The notes below the pieces were generated by a model, which was given only the letters and a program-made list of their open reading frames with translations, ran no database searches and was not told the origin of the DNA. The translations under genes were made by a program, and so were the position numbers. Source: Arthrobacter globiformis (lineage in GTDB: Bacteria > Actinomycetota > Actinomycetes > Actinomycetales > Micrococcaceae). From it: DNA of 64,000 nt. How positions within the stretch are numbered: position 1 is the first letter of the stretch; every line of letters begins with the position of its first letter. Location: positions 2,480,001-2,544,000 of the forward strand of contig NZ_JAUSYZ010000001.1 in the NCBI RefSeq assembly GCF_030817195.1, written 5' to 3'. Of this stretch, positions 1-8,207 are shown one piece after another.

Positions 1-627
1 CAACTAGGCCAGATTCAGTTTCCGTCCGACCAGATCCCCTAGACACACCGATCGCTCCTCGGTCTTAAGGCCCCCTTTTACGCCGCTATGGAGTTCCGTC
101 AAGCTGGCGCGGTTCCAGCTACGGCGTCAGCAGCTGTGCCGGCCTCGACATCTACGCCGAAGACCGTTCCTGGATCACGCGCGTGCACAACTCGTGGCGG
201 CATCCCGTGCTGCGGCTTCGGAGGAAAGCTGTCCATCCACCCGGCCCAACTGGCGCCGGTCGCCCCAAGCGTCCACGCCGACAGAGGGCGAGATCAGCTG
301 GGCGGAATCAGTGGTCCGCGCAGGGGGCGCCGCTGCGCAGATCGCAGGACAAATGGCCGACAGGCCCGTCATCCAACGGGCGAAGAAAAATTCTTACACG
401 AGCAGGTCGGGAGCTGGAACGGGACGTCTACCCCTCGCCGGAATCCCGGGTGTTTCACGGGAGCAGGCTGTCACCGCGCCGTTCGCCACACGCCAGCACG
501 CTGACCTGGGCGCAAACCCTCCTCGACCGAACCTGCCACCTCGCTGTTGCCCTCGGCGGCGCATTATTGTCGGGCTATAGACTCTCCGCCGGACGTGTCC
601 GTTAGGTCCGGTTAGATAGAGGCAGGT
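1..627. other. No supported gene at the left edge
   Basis: Several long open frames overlap here on both strands, but none has a ribosome-binding site or a protein sequence that reads as a known family. A short stretch on the plus strand around 115-225 reads as plausible protein (it includes SSCAGLDIYAEDRSWITRV) but opens at no good start, so it may be a decayed fragment. I see no RNA gene. Confidence 0.4.
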
Positions 628-1224
628 TCAGGAGGGATTTTCGCCGGTTGCGTGGTCCCGCGGCGAGGTGTCGAGGACCATGAGGGCAAGTTCTTTGGCT
701 AATCGGACCGCGTCCGGATGCCCGTCGAGCTGGGAGTTGGCCACTGCTCCGTCGTAGAGCAGGCGTAGGCGGTCCGCGACGTCATTGGGGTCGGTAAACC
801 CGGCTTCAGTGGTGAGTTCGAGGAACATGTTGGCCAGCCAGCCGCGGAAGGTCCGCAGCGCTTCGGCCTCCACAGTTCCTGGGAGCGCTTCGGCGTTTGC
901 GTTCGCGAACGCGCACCCGTTGTAACCGGGCGTGAGAACCGCTTCGTGCAGCGCATCAAAGACGGCCAGCAGTTTCTCTACAGGATCTTCCAGGCTCTCC
1001 TGGTGCCGGGCAATCCGTTCACGGCGTCGCTGGTCCCAAGCTGCGAGGTAAGCAGCTATGAGCTCGTCCTTGCCGGAGAAATTGTAGAAGAGTGAACGCT
1101 TGGCGACCCCGGCCTCGCCGATGACCCGGTCGATCCCCACGGTGTGCACACCCTCGGCATAGAAGAGGCGATCGGCAGCATCCAGAAGGCGCTGCCGGGC
1201 AGGGGACCGGGGCGAGGAGGTCAT
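628..1224 (-). CDS. TetR/AcrR family transcriptional repressor
   Basis: This 198-residue protein has the usual TetR length. The N-terminal helix-turn-helix lies at about residues 10-55 (RLLDAADRLFYAEGVHTVGI, then GVAKRSLFYNFSGKDEL) and is followed by an all-helical ligand domain. It is divergent from the MFS exporter at 1330, with only 105 bases between the starts. That gap contains three copies of an AGACAGATCTGTCT-type palindrome, so it very probably represses both itself and the exporter until an inducer binds. TetR/MFS divergent pairs are a common drug or metabolite resistance arrangement. The ligand cannot be told from sequence. Confidence 0.93.
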   Translation of the reverse strand: MTSSPRSPARQRLLDAADRLFYAEGVHTVGIDRVIGEAGVAKRSLFYNFSGKDELIAAYLAAWDQRRRERIARHQESLEDPVEKLLAVFDALHEAVLTPGYNGCAFANANAEALPGTVEAEALRTFRGWLANMFLELTTEAGFTDPNDVADRLRLLYDGAVANSQLDGHPDAVRLAKELALMVLDTSPRDHATGENPS

Positions 1225-1239
1225 ACCCCAAAACGATAT

Positions 1240-1318
1240 CAGACAGATCTGTCTAAAAAAACGTTGACTTGTTGAGACAGATCTGTCTAACTGGTTTCTG
1301 TTAGACCATTCTGTCTAA
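1240..1318. promoter_or_regulatory. Triple TetR operator in the divergent promoter
   Basis: Two perfect palindromes AGACAGATCTGTCT lie at 1241-1254 and 1275-1288. A third, imperfect site (TTAGAC then GTCTAA, 1301-1318) sits just before the Shine-Dalgarno of the exporter. A possible -35 TTGACT at 1265-1270 is followed 17 bases later by TAACTG, so the middle site lies inside the promoter. The neighbouring TetR protein is the obvious binder (inference). Confidence 0.85.
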
Positions 1319-1329
1319 AGGAGCCCTTC

Positions 1330-2583
1330 TTGTCCCGCACCGTCCCACCCACCACCGCCTTCGCCGGCATCGCTGCAGTCTTCGCAGCGTTCTTCTTCGC
1401 CGCCGGCGCGCCCACGCCCTTGCTCTCGCTCCGCCAGCAGGAGTGGGGCTTCTCGGCCGGCACCCTCACTGCCGCCTTTTCCGTCTACGCCTTCGGCCTG
1501 TTAGTGGCCCTCCTGGTCGCCGGCTCACTCCCTGACCACATAGGCCGGCGCCCGGTCATGCTCATGGCCCTCTACGGTGAACTCGTATCAATGCTCGCCT
1601 TCCTGGCCGCGCCGGACATCACCTGGGTCATCGTCGCCCGCATCATCCAGGGCCTCGCCACCGGGCTGGCGACCAGCGCGTTCAGCGCCGCCATCGCCGA
1701 GCATGCACCCGCCCATCGGAAGAAGCTCGCCGGGGGGCTGGCCGGAGCCTCCGTGGCAGGCGGCCTGGGGATCGGCGCGCTGCTGACCGGGGCGGCGGTC
1801 CAGTTCACCCCTGACGCCAACACCCTCATTTTCAGCATCCTGACAGGGGTCATGGTCCTGGGCATCATATTTGTGCACTTCACTGCCGAGACGGCTGCGA
1901 AGCGACCCGGGGCGCTACGCTCGCTTACGCCGCGCCTTGGCTTCCCGGCCCACATCCGTGGTGAATTTCTCGCGGGCGTCCCCGTGCACATCGCAGGGTG
2001 GATGTTCCCGGCCCTCTTCCTCGGGCTCTCACCGGCCGTGCTCCGGCTCCACTTCGGCCTGGACGGCGGCCTGATTGCAGGCTTCACAGCCTTCCTGGGC
2101 CCGTTCGCCGCCGCGGTCGCGGGCTTCGCCTTCGCCCGGCACCCCGCACGGCGCAGCACCCTCATCGGGGCAAGTCTCATCCTCGCCGGCATGATCCTGG
2201 TCCTTCTGGGCGTCACCGAAACCTGGCTGCCGGCAGTCTGGATCGGTGCGGCACTTGGCGGAATCGGCTTCGGCGGCACCTTCGGCGGACAGCTCCGCCT
2301 GATCGCCCCGCACGTACAGCCCCACCAACGCGCCGGCGTCTTCTCCGGCATCTACACCGCCGCATACCTCTCCTTCGGCGTCCCCGTCATCATCGCCGGC
2401 CAACTCGCGCCCCGGTGGGGACTCGTCCCCACCCTGCAGACCTACGCCGCCGCCGTCATTATCCTCGCCGTCCTGAGCGTCATCATCCAGGCAGTACTCC
2501 TACGGCGGGAGGCCACGGCAGAGGCTGCCCCGACACGGTCGGCCGTTCCGGGGGAAGCTCTGAGTGATCTTCAACAGAGGTGA
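1330..2583 (+). CDS. MFS drug/metabolite efflux transporter
   Basis: This 417-residue inner-membrane protein has about 12 hydrophobic helices. The MFS motif A variant GSLPDHIGRRPVMLMA (residues about 65-80) follows the second helix, and RIIQGLATG marks helix 4. The TTG start at 1330 is chosen because AAAGGAG lies 6 bases upstream. It is probably a drug or metabolite exporter controlled by the divergent TetR. The C-terminal tail (about residues 395-417) is hydrophilic and unremarkable. The substrate is unknown. Confidence 0.9.
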   Translation: MSRTVPPTTAFAGIAAVFAAFFFAAGAPTPLLSLRQQEWGFSAGTLTAAFSVYAFGLLVALLVAGSLPDHIGRRPVMLMALYGELVSMLAFLAAPDITWVIVARIIQGLATGLATSAFSAAIAEHAPAHRKKLAGGLAGASVAGGLGIGALLTGAAVQFTPDANTLIFSILTGVMVLGIIFVHFTAETAAKRPGALRSLTPRLGFPAHIRGEFLAGVPVHIAGWMFPALFLGLSPAVLRLHFGLDGGLIAGFTAFLGPFAAAVAGFAFARHPARRSTLIGASLILAGMILVLLGVTETWLPAVWIGAALGGIGFGGTFGGQLRLIAPHVQPHQRAGVFSGIYTAAYLSFGVPVIIAGQLAPRWGLVPTLQTYAAAVIILAVLSVIIQAVLLRREATAEAAPTRSAVPGEALSDLQQR

Positions 2584-3030
2584 AGTAACACCCGCTATCG
2601 GTTCTCACGGGTTCTTGCGGAGCAGCCGCAGGCATAGTAGGCCAGACCTTTCGCGGGCCACGCTGAACGTGGCGCGGGTCCACATCAGCGAGCAGGACAT
2701 TCACCACTCGTGGACCGGACAGGAGTCAGTGCTCAGGGTCCTCCGGATCGAATTGGCTCAGTGGAGACCCTCCGAGGCCTGCCTAATCGTTCCTGTCCCC
2801 GGCCTCCTCGCCTGTGGGCATTTCCAGGCTTCTTTGTCGGGAAGCTGCTCTTCAGTCATTTCTCGCGCCTTTCTTATCACGGGCTGTACAACAAGACATC
2901 AAAGCAGGGGAGGCAGGGGCCGGCCCCCAGCCTGACACCAAGACCGGACGCACAAGCTTCAGTCCGCAAGATCCCCAACCGTGCCGTGGGGAGATGTTCC
3001 CGGAAGGAGGTGCGCGGCCGGAAGCCCCAG
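2584..3030. other. Gene-free stretch
   Basis: There is no convincing coding frame. Short frames on both strands lack ribosome-binding sites and family resemblance. I see no clear terminator after the exporter. Confidence 0.4.
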
Positions 3031-3267
3031 TCATGATCCTGTGTCGTTCCAGCGATAAGAATTGATGCTGGACCTGCCGGCTTTGTGGCTGTTGTACCCC
3101 TGCTGCCAGGCGTCCGGGATCGTCGAAACCAGGTCCGACAACAATGGGTAGTACGGGTGGTCAGGCCCGATGTAAATCATCTCTTCCCTCGCCCTGTCAA
3201 CGATGACGAGGACGTCCTTCTCGCTCCTCATTGCCGCATGGTTGCATGAAAAACCAAGCCCGGCCAT
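3031..3267 (-). CDS. Small hypothetical protein (78 aa)
   Basis: This is a 78-residue acidic/polar protein with an aromatic-rich middle (IYIGPDHPYYPLLSDLV) and no signal peptide or membrane segment. The ATG at 3267 is preceded by GGAGGAC, which supports the start. I do not recognise a family. It stands alone, with gene-free stretches on both sides. Confidence 0.55.
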   Translation of the reverse strand: MAGLGFSCNHAAMRSEKDVLVIVDRAREEMIYIGPDHPYYPLLSDLVSTIPDAWQQGYNSHKAGRSSINSYRWNDTGS

Positions 3268-3531
3268 AGTCCTCCGAGATTCGCGAGCAGTCCGGCCAGT
3301 AATGGGCCGACTCCCACCGCTTTCCGGGGGGCTTATAACGCCTGTGATGGGGATCCTGTCAACCTGCAGCGAGCCTGCGCCTACCGGGCAGTCCCCTCAG
3401 TTGTGGCGTATCCACGCGGTGTACATGCCGTCAGCCCATTCCCGGTTCTGGGAATTGTGACTTCCAAGCGTTCCAAGACGGTTTGAATGCCAGCTCTAGT
3501 CTGTCTCTAGTCACGAATATCTAATGGGGGA

Positions 3532-3849
3532 ATGATGCGGTTCGAGCGTTCAGCGGGGATCTTTAAGGCAGGAGTTCTGATGGCCATTGGTGGCTCTGTC
3601 CTCGGCTCACTGGGGGCAGTTATCGCCGCCCCAAACGTCGCTGCCTTGTATACCGGGAACGTAAATCGCGGGGGACTGGTAATTGGTCTGATCATCGCTG
3701 CCGTTGGGTTACTCCTTGCGGTAGCTGGGTACATCATGATTCTCGTCGCCGTGCATCGCGCCCTGGTCAAAATCGATGCTCTTCCCGTCCGTCAGCAGCC
3801 GCGAGCAGGGCAGGGATCAACCCCTTCCGCATCTGACTTCACGTACTGA
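3532..3849 (+). CDS. Small two-helix membrane protein
   Basis: The 105-residue protein has two hydrophobic segments, about residues 10-35 (a glycine/alanine-rich GVLMAIGGSVLGSLGAVIAA) and about 47-72, and a hydrophilic C-terminal tail. Two ATG codons (3532 and 3535) follow a GGGGG tract at 3526-3530, and either may start it. I recognise no family. It is a monocistronic orphan. Confidence 0.6.
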   Translation: MMRFERSAGIFKAGVLMAIGGSVLGSLGAVIAAPNVAALYTGNVNRGGLVIGLIIAAVGLLLAVAGYIMILVAVHRALVKIDALPVRQQPRAGQGSTPSASDFTY

Positions 3850-4430
3850 ACACGGATGTTCAGCCTTACGTCACACGCACCGCATCAAGCACAGCGTCAG
3901 CACAGCGCGAGCGTGCTCTGCATCACCACCCCGCCTGAGGGGGGTGACCCGGTCTCCCGGTGCACCTGCTTGTACCGGGCAGACTTCAGCGTGCTCTGCG
4001 GTTATGTGCTCGAAGAGAACCGGTCCGCTGTGGTGCGCCAGGACTAGAAGGACCGCCACGACACGATGGACGTGATGGCCAGCTCAACCTGCAAGACTCC
4101 TCAGCCCAGTACGGCACGCTGAGCCGGGAAAAGCGCACCGCCGTCCTACGGGCGGGCGGGAAGGAACCCGGCAGACCGGGGACACCGCCCGCAGGGCTTT
4201 CGCTGTGCATCTGCTCGGAGCCTTCCACAAGATCGACCGACGCCTGGTTCGCTAGATCGCACGGGAAGAAGCGCCGCATTTACGAGCAATGCGAAAGGCT
4301 GTTGCCAGTCATGGCCTTTAAGGATCGGCTTCGGATAGCCAGAGGGTAGGCAGCGGTCGCTGCGAGGATGCTGCAAACGTCTTACGGTTGAATGCGTCTG
4401 GATGCTGCTTCCTAATCAGTCGTTCTCGCC
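3850..4430. other. Gene-free stretch with imperfect hairpin
   Basis: No frame is supported. At about 3922-3953 a C-rich arm (CACCACCCCG) and a G-rich arm (GGGGGGTGA) could pair. A 12-base word AGCGTGCTCTGC occurs twice (about 3908 and 3987). This looks like decayed DNA rather than a gene. Confidence 0.35.
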
Positions 4431-4946
4431 TCAGCCGATCACAACGGTCAGCTCCACTGGGACAGCGCGGCGGACTGCATCGTCAACGGGGGAATGCTCG
4501 TCTGCCCATCGAACGATGTCGCGGAGAGCGGCCTCTTCGGTGTCTTTGGCTGCTATGCGGACCACTGTGCGCAGTGCGAGGGGTCCTGCAGGAGTGTCCT
4601 TACCGATTCCCAGCAGACCGCGGTCATCAGATTCACTGTCAACATCAACTTCGAGCAGGTTTAGGCTCACTCCCTTTTCGGCGGCACGCATGGCGATGAG
4701 CGAGACCAAGCAGGCGGCGCTTGCCGAGCGCAGCATCCATCCAGGAGTAGGCGCCGAACCCTTCCCGCCAACTCCTGGCCCCATGTCCGTCACCAAGGAC
4801 CAGCCGTGGGGGCCGTCAACACGGACCCGGAGCCCATCTTCCAGCACGGCAGTGGCCGTTGAGTCGCGGGAGCGGGCCTTCTCCGGGCTTTCGTTCAAGT
4901 ACTGCCGGGACCTGCTGATGGCTTGGGCTACTTCCGATTGCGACAT
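4431..4946 (-). CDS. OsmC/Ohr-like family protein
   Basis: This 171-residue protein matches the OsmC fold family: a central PGWMLRSASAACLVSLIAMR helix, then LNLLEVDVDSESD and a C-terminal strand region ending VPVELTVVIG. Family members reduce organic hydroperoxides or bind ligands using two cysteines. Here only one cysteine sits in the central helix (SAACLV), so peroxidase activity is uncertain. The start at 4946 is preferred over an upstream ATG at 5063 because AAAGGGAG lies 8 bases before it. Confidence 0.8.
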   Translation of the reverse strand: MSQSEVAQAISRSRQYLNESPEKARSRDSTATAVLEDGLRVRVDGPHGWSLVTDMGPGVGGKGSAPTPGWMLRSASAACLVSLIAMRAAEKGVSLNLLEVDVDSESDDRGLLGIGKDTPAGPLALRTVVRIAAKDTEEAALRDIVRWADEHSPVDDAVRRAVPVELTVVIG

Positions 4947-5016
4947 ATCTGGCACTCCCTTTCCGCCGCGGACCGAATCGGGCAAGAATACACCTCTACG
5001 AGTCAGGGTGGGTGTC

Positions 5017-5481
5017 TCATGGCAGCGAAGCGAGAATCTCATGGGGCCATACTTTGGTAACAACGTCGTTCATGTCCTCGTGCGGGCTGCTCGCACAATA
5101 AGGTGTATGGCCCGGGTTCAGCACGGTGAGATTCACCGGGGCGCCGAGAAGGCCCCAGGGTTGGACCTTGTTGGCCAGATGCCCAGCGAGTTTCAGGTCG
5201 CTATACTCGGGCGCGTTCCAGACGCGGTACGCGTGCTGGAGGTCGTCAGGACGGATGGCGATCCAGACCCCAAAGCGGAATTCGTGACCGCCTTTGAGTT
5301 TGACTGGCAGCAGGGCGCGGACGAATGGGCTGATGTCAGGAAATTGCATGAGCGTCGCCTTGTTGGGGTCCGGGTCGCTCTACCAGCTGTCTTCGGCACG
5401 GTGCTGCTCGGGGGTTTTAAGGACCGGATCCGGGAAGCGGAAGCGCACGTCCCTGTCGTGGGGCCGCCGTCTTCCGTCCAC
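5017..5481 (-). pseudogene. DUF2199-like gene interrupted by an in-frame TAG
   Basis: The 5349-5017 part reads as a DUF2199-type C-terminal half (HEFRFGVWIAIRP, then KLAGHLANKVQPWGLLGAPV). The same frame upstream continues the family pattern (RDVRFRFPDPVLKTPEQHRA, then DSW). It is cut by a TAG at 5380-5382, directly before SDPDPNKATL, and by a TAA at 5512. There is no good start between the stops apart from a GTG at 5481 without a ribosome-binding site. It is a recently inactivated gene, or a real readthrough case, or a sequencing error. Confidence 0.65.
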
Positions 5482-5699
5482 ACATTTCGCGCGTGTGCTT
5501 TTTCGCAGAGATTATCCGTCTCCCGTTTATTGTCCTCTCCGGCTGAGTCTACGCGGACCGGAACGCCGACAATGGGGATTGTGTCTAGTTGGAACGGGCT
5601 GGGCTTTGAGGCCGTCCGATGCCCTCTGCGGGGATTGGTTCGGGTCATACCCTTTCGGCTTGTCTCGCCCATGGGATGTTCGAAGGAGGTCGCAGCGCC

Positions 5700-5730
5700 A
5701 TGTCGTTCACTGACCCGCAGCCCTTGGCTT
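5700..5730 (+). other. Leader start conserved between twin elements
   Basis: GGAGGTCGCAGCGCC precedes an ATG at 5700. The other copy has GGAGGTCGCAACGCT before the ATG at 28967. The first codons also align (MSFTD versus MTFNE, and an AEPG motif near residue 29-31 of both). The frames then diverge and neither reads as a known protein, so this may be a short leader peptide or the fossil of a gene. Confidence 0.4.
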
Positions 5731-5894
5731 GCTCCGGACAGAAATGCCCGCCTGAGGTCGTGCGCCCGATTCAGGCTGAACCTGGGTATGTGCTGACTCC
5801 AGGCGTAACGACGGCGAGGGGTGGAGAAGGATTCCCCACCGCGCCAAGGGGTGCCGCACTCCGCTGGGTGGGCGGAGCAAAACCGTCAAAAAGA

Positions 5895-5917
5895 GGGTGT
5901 GGACAGTGTCCACACCC
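5895..5917. repeat. 23-bp perfect palindrome in element copy 1
   Basis: Eleven bases GGGTGTGGACA and their exact complement TGTCCACACCC are separated by one G. The identical sequence occurs at 29167-29189 although the surroundings have drifted, so it is under selection or recently converted. It could be a dyad binding site or an RNA hairpin. Confidence 0.85.
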
Positions 5918-5970
5918 GGGGCTTTGGATTCGGTTGTACCGGCGTCGGACCGGGCCGGATTGAAGATGTT

Positions 5971-6029
5971 TTCGGGAAAGTGGCGGATTTTCAGGGGGAG
6001 CGGCTGGTTCGAGTCCCATCTCGGGCACG
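5971..6029 (+). other. tRNA-Leu-like fragment (no anticodon arm)
   Basis: GTGGCGGATTTTCAG resembles a leucine tRNA 5' part and GGTTCGAGTCCCATCTCGGGCA resembles its T arm and acceptor 3' strand (the T-loop word TTCGAGT is intact). The 5' acceptor partner GCCCGAG and the whole anticodon region are missing, so it is not a working tRNA. It could be a tRNA-mimic domain of an RNA, or the tRNA-end scar of an integration site. Confidence 0.45.
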
Positions 6030-6086
6030 TGTTTTACCTGTTCAGAGGCTTTTGAGCCTCTGAATGTGGACAATTTGTGTTGTGAA

Positions 6087-6108
6087 GGGCCCCTTCGGGG
6101 GCCTTTTT
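6087..6108 (+). terminator. Rho-independent terminator in element copy 1
   Basis: The stem GGCCCC/GGGGCC has a TTCG tetraloop and is followed by TTTTT. The same terminator is kept in copy 2 at 29359-29380. It would end a transcript that includes the tRNA-like fragment. Confidence 0.85.
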
Positions 6109-6180
6109 CATTGGTGGCCGGTGCTGTGGATGGTTGCCTCCTTCGTTCTCTGGTTGGCGGTCTTGGTGCTTGTTACCTGT

Positions 6181-6620
6181 TCATGGGTGTGGCTGGCTGG
6201 GGCAACATGACCTGAGAAAATTTCTGGTCGGGTTTCTTTTCTTGGCCGTTGGGTTTTCACCAGGTTTCTCCATCCCGGTTCGTGGCGGATGTTTTGCTTC
6301 TTCATGGTCGGTCCTGGGGAGTGCGGCATGACTTGTGCCAAGTTGTTGTTCGGGAATCAATTCCGCCGACTCCCGCAGGTGCTCTACGCGGGTCACCACG
6401 GCCGACTGGGAGCCGGCATCGCCCTGCATGTGGCCCATGAAACTCACGCCGCCTTTCTTCCTTGCACTTTGGCTTTTCGGGTCGTTACCTGTTCATAGTT
6501 ACCTTCGGCGTCTACTGCATGATGCGGTGGAGGTTTTTTGGCGCGACGTCCGGAAGTGAGGTATCGGCTTGGCTGGTCTTTCATAATCCTTCATGGCCAA
6601 GCTGCTGGATGACCACATGA
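6181..6620. repeat. Array of four TCATR-N20-CATGA inverted units, copy 1
   Basis: Units start at 6181, 6302, 6493 and 6591. In each, TCATG (TCATA in the third) is followed by exactly 20 variable bases and then CATGA. Three of the four are preceded by a T and followed by C. Unit intervals are 121, 191 and 98 bases. The array lies downstream of the terminator. Constant spacing with variable filler fits a two-site protein-binding module or an RNA hairpin. Confidence 0.75.
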
Positions 6621-6632
6621 CGGAACGGTGAT

Positions 6633-6941
6633 GCACCCGACATGGCCTCAGTGAAACAAACCCGACGTCACTGCCGCCGTCGCCTGGCTGCCGGGAACAA
6701 GCCATCAGCGCCAGGTTGAGATCTAGGACCTTCGCAAGGGTGCGTCAGCAATAAAGGAATAGGAACCCCCAATCTGACGCTTTTCAGATAGCGGCCTGAC
6801 GTCAGGTTAGGGTGTACTTGAATCTGGTAATGGTCGAAGAGTCCTCGCACACGCCAGAAGTGCAAGGCATTCCGACTCGGCGTCCTGATAGAAACGGGGC
6901 GAAGACCCACGCTTCCTAGGTGAGTGATGCGGACAGAGTCC
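6633..6941. other. Intergenic gap with CCTGACGTCAGG palindrome
   Basis: No gene is seen. A 12-bp palindrome lies at 6795-6806. The gap separates the twin element from the 3' end of the LacI gene. Confidence 0.4.
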
Positions 6942-7967
6942 CTAGTGCATTCCCGGCGCTGGTCCCGTGGAGCCCCGGACCGTGAGGTGGGTGGGCATCA
7001 CGGAGCGGCTACGTGTAAAGCTGCCGGTCACAGGGCTGAGCTGCGCCAGCAGCATGGACACCGCTACGCGGCCTGCCTGCTCGATGGGTGATGCCATGGT
7101 TGAGAGCGGCGGGTTGCAGAAGTCAGCCCCGAAAATGTCGTCGCAGCCCACAATGCTCATGTCCTCCGGCACACGGATGCCGCGTTCGCGCAGGCGCTGG
7201 AGCATGCCGATGGCTATGAGGTCGTTGAACACGATGCAGGCGGTCACTCCGCTGTGTACGGCGGCGTCGGCGGCTGCTGCGCCGGACTGTGTCTTGGGTG
7301 CGAACGGTCCGAGCGTGCGCACTTGCACCCCGCGCTCCTTGGCTGCCTCCGCCAGGGTAGTCCAGCGGCGGGTGCTGGACTGCGAGGTGAGCGGCCCGGC
7401 GATGTAGCCGATGTCGGTGTGGCCCAGCGAGATGAGGTGGTCGAGGGCCTGGGTGGTGGCGGACGGGGTGTCGATGAGGACTGCAGGGACCCCGGGGACG
7501 TCGCGGTTGACCGTGACCATCGGCATCTTCGCTGCAGCGGCAAGCAGGGCCTCGTCGCTCAGCCGGGAGGCGGCCACCACGATTCCGTCCGCGCTCTTGC
7601 GCAGCTGCTCCATGGTGCTGGCTTCGACTTCGTCGGATTCCTCCGTATCCACCAGCAACTGCGTGTATCCTGCGGCCTTGAGCTGGAGCTGGGTGCCCCG
7701 GATGAGGTCGAAGTAGAAAGGGTTGGTGATGTCGGGTACCAGCACTCCCACGGCACCGGTCCGCCCGGAGCTCAGGGCCTTGGCCTGGCTGTTGGGGATG
7801 TAGTTCAGTTGCGTTGCGGCCGCCTCGATCCGCTGGCGCGTCCGGATATTGACGCGCTCGGGGGTGGAGAGCGCCCGGGAAACGGTGGAGGCCGCCACGC
7901 CGCAGAGCGCGGCGATGTCGTGGATGGTGGGCGGGCGGTCCACTGCTGCTGGTTGCGTCGTAGCCAC
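6942..7967 (-). CDS. LacI-family repressor 1 of the glucuronide island
   Basis: This 341-residue protein has an N-terminal LacI helix-turn-helix (TIHDIAALCGVAASTVSRAL, residues 14-33) and a periplasmic-binding-like sensor domain (VGVLVPDITNPFYFDLIRG, and later IGYIAGP and SIVGCDDIF). The GTG start at 7967 is favoured by AGGAG ending 4 bases upstream. An ATG in frame at 8084 would overlap the operator. It is divergent from the epimerase operon at 8208, with the operator TGGCAACCGGTTGTTA between them. It probably autoregulates and controls the island. The inducer is unknown, perhaps a glucuronide or an oxidised sugar. Confidence 0.92.
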   Translation of the reverse strand: MATTQPAAVDRPPTIHDIAALCGVAASTVSRALSTPERVNIRTRQRIEAAATQLNYIPNSQAKALSSGRTGAVGVLVPDITNPFYFDLIRGTQLQLKAAGYTQLLVDTEESDEVEASTMEQLRKSADGIVVAASRLSDEALLAAAAKMPMVTVNRDVPGVPAVLIDTPSATTQALDHLISLGHTDIGYIAGPLTSQSSTRRWTTLAEAAKERGVQVRTLGPFAPKTQSGAAAADAAVHSGVTACIVFNDLIAIGMLQRLRERGIRVPEDMSIVGCDDIFGADFCNPPLSTMASPIEQAGRVAVSMLLAQLSPVTGSFTRSRSVMPTHLTVRGSTGPAPGMH

Positions 7968-8078
7968 GGCGCTCCTCTCTGAACGTGGTGGCCGGGCCGT
8001 TCCGGCCGGTCGATTCGGCTCTCCGGTGACTGCCGCCACAGAGCTGGTTAGCCAAGAGTGCCATAGCTGACAACGCCT

Positions 8079-8118
8079 TGGCAACCGGTTGTTATTTTAG
8101 GACAGCTCTGGGTAAGCT
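8079..8118 (+). promoter_or_regulatory. LacI operator O1 with overlapping promoter
   Basis: TGGCAACCGGTTGTTA (8079-8094) contains the perfect decamer CAACCGGTTG. Its right end gives a -35-like TTGTTA (8089-8094), and TAAGCT lies 18 bases downstream (8113-8118). It serves the operon starting at 8208 and is one of four matching sites. Confidence 0.85.
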
Positions 8119-8207
8119 GGGGTGGACATCGTCTGTGAACTGCCTCACCGCACAGGAGCCGGAATGCGAGCTGCCCGCGCGGCGGCCGAGAAACCCGGGA
8201 GATACGC

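Larger units (their letters stand above)
5667..6632 (+). repeat. Twin non-coding element, copy 1
   Basis: This ~0.96 kb stretch is a diverged direct copy of 28933-29883. The shared order is: GCCCATG with a Shine-Dalgarno plus ATG leader start (5700 and 28967), a 23-bp perfect palindrome (5895-5917), a tRNA-like 3' fragment (about 5971-6029), a CAGAGGC/GCCTCTG hairpin (about 6042-6062), a terminator (6087-6108), and four inverted units TCATR-N20-CATGA at 6181, 6302, 6493 and 6591. Order and spacing are kept between copies while the sequence has drifted, which argues for a functional RNA or DNA structure rather than a coding gene. Confidence 0.8.

Noticed and set aside
88..605. Three overlapping plus-strand frames at the left edge
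   Set aside because: None has a start signal, and they contradict each other in frame. At most a fragment is present.
6108..6341. Minus-strand open frame in copy 1 that aligns with one at 29380-29589 (both end GHQ)
   Set aside because: The similarity follows from the DNA repeat. Insertions between the copies and low residue conservation do not favour a protein, although it cannot be fully excluded.
6181..6620. CRISPR array
   Set aside because: Unit intervals are irregular (98-191 bases), the conserved part is only two pentamers, and no cas gene is present.
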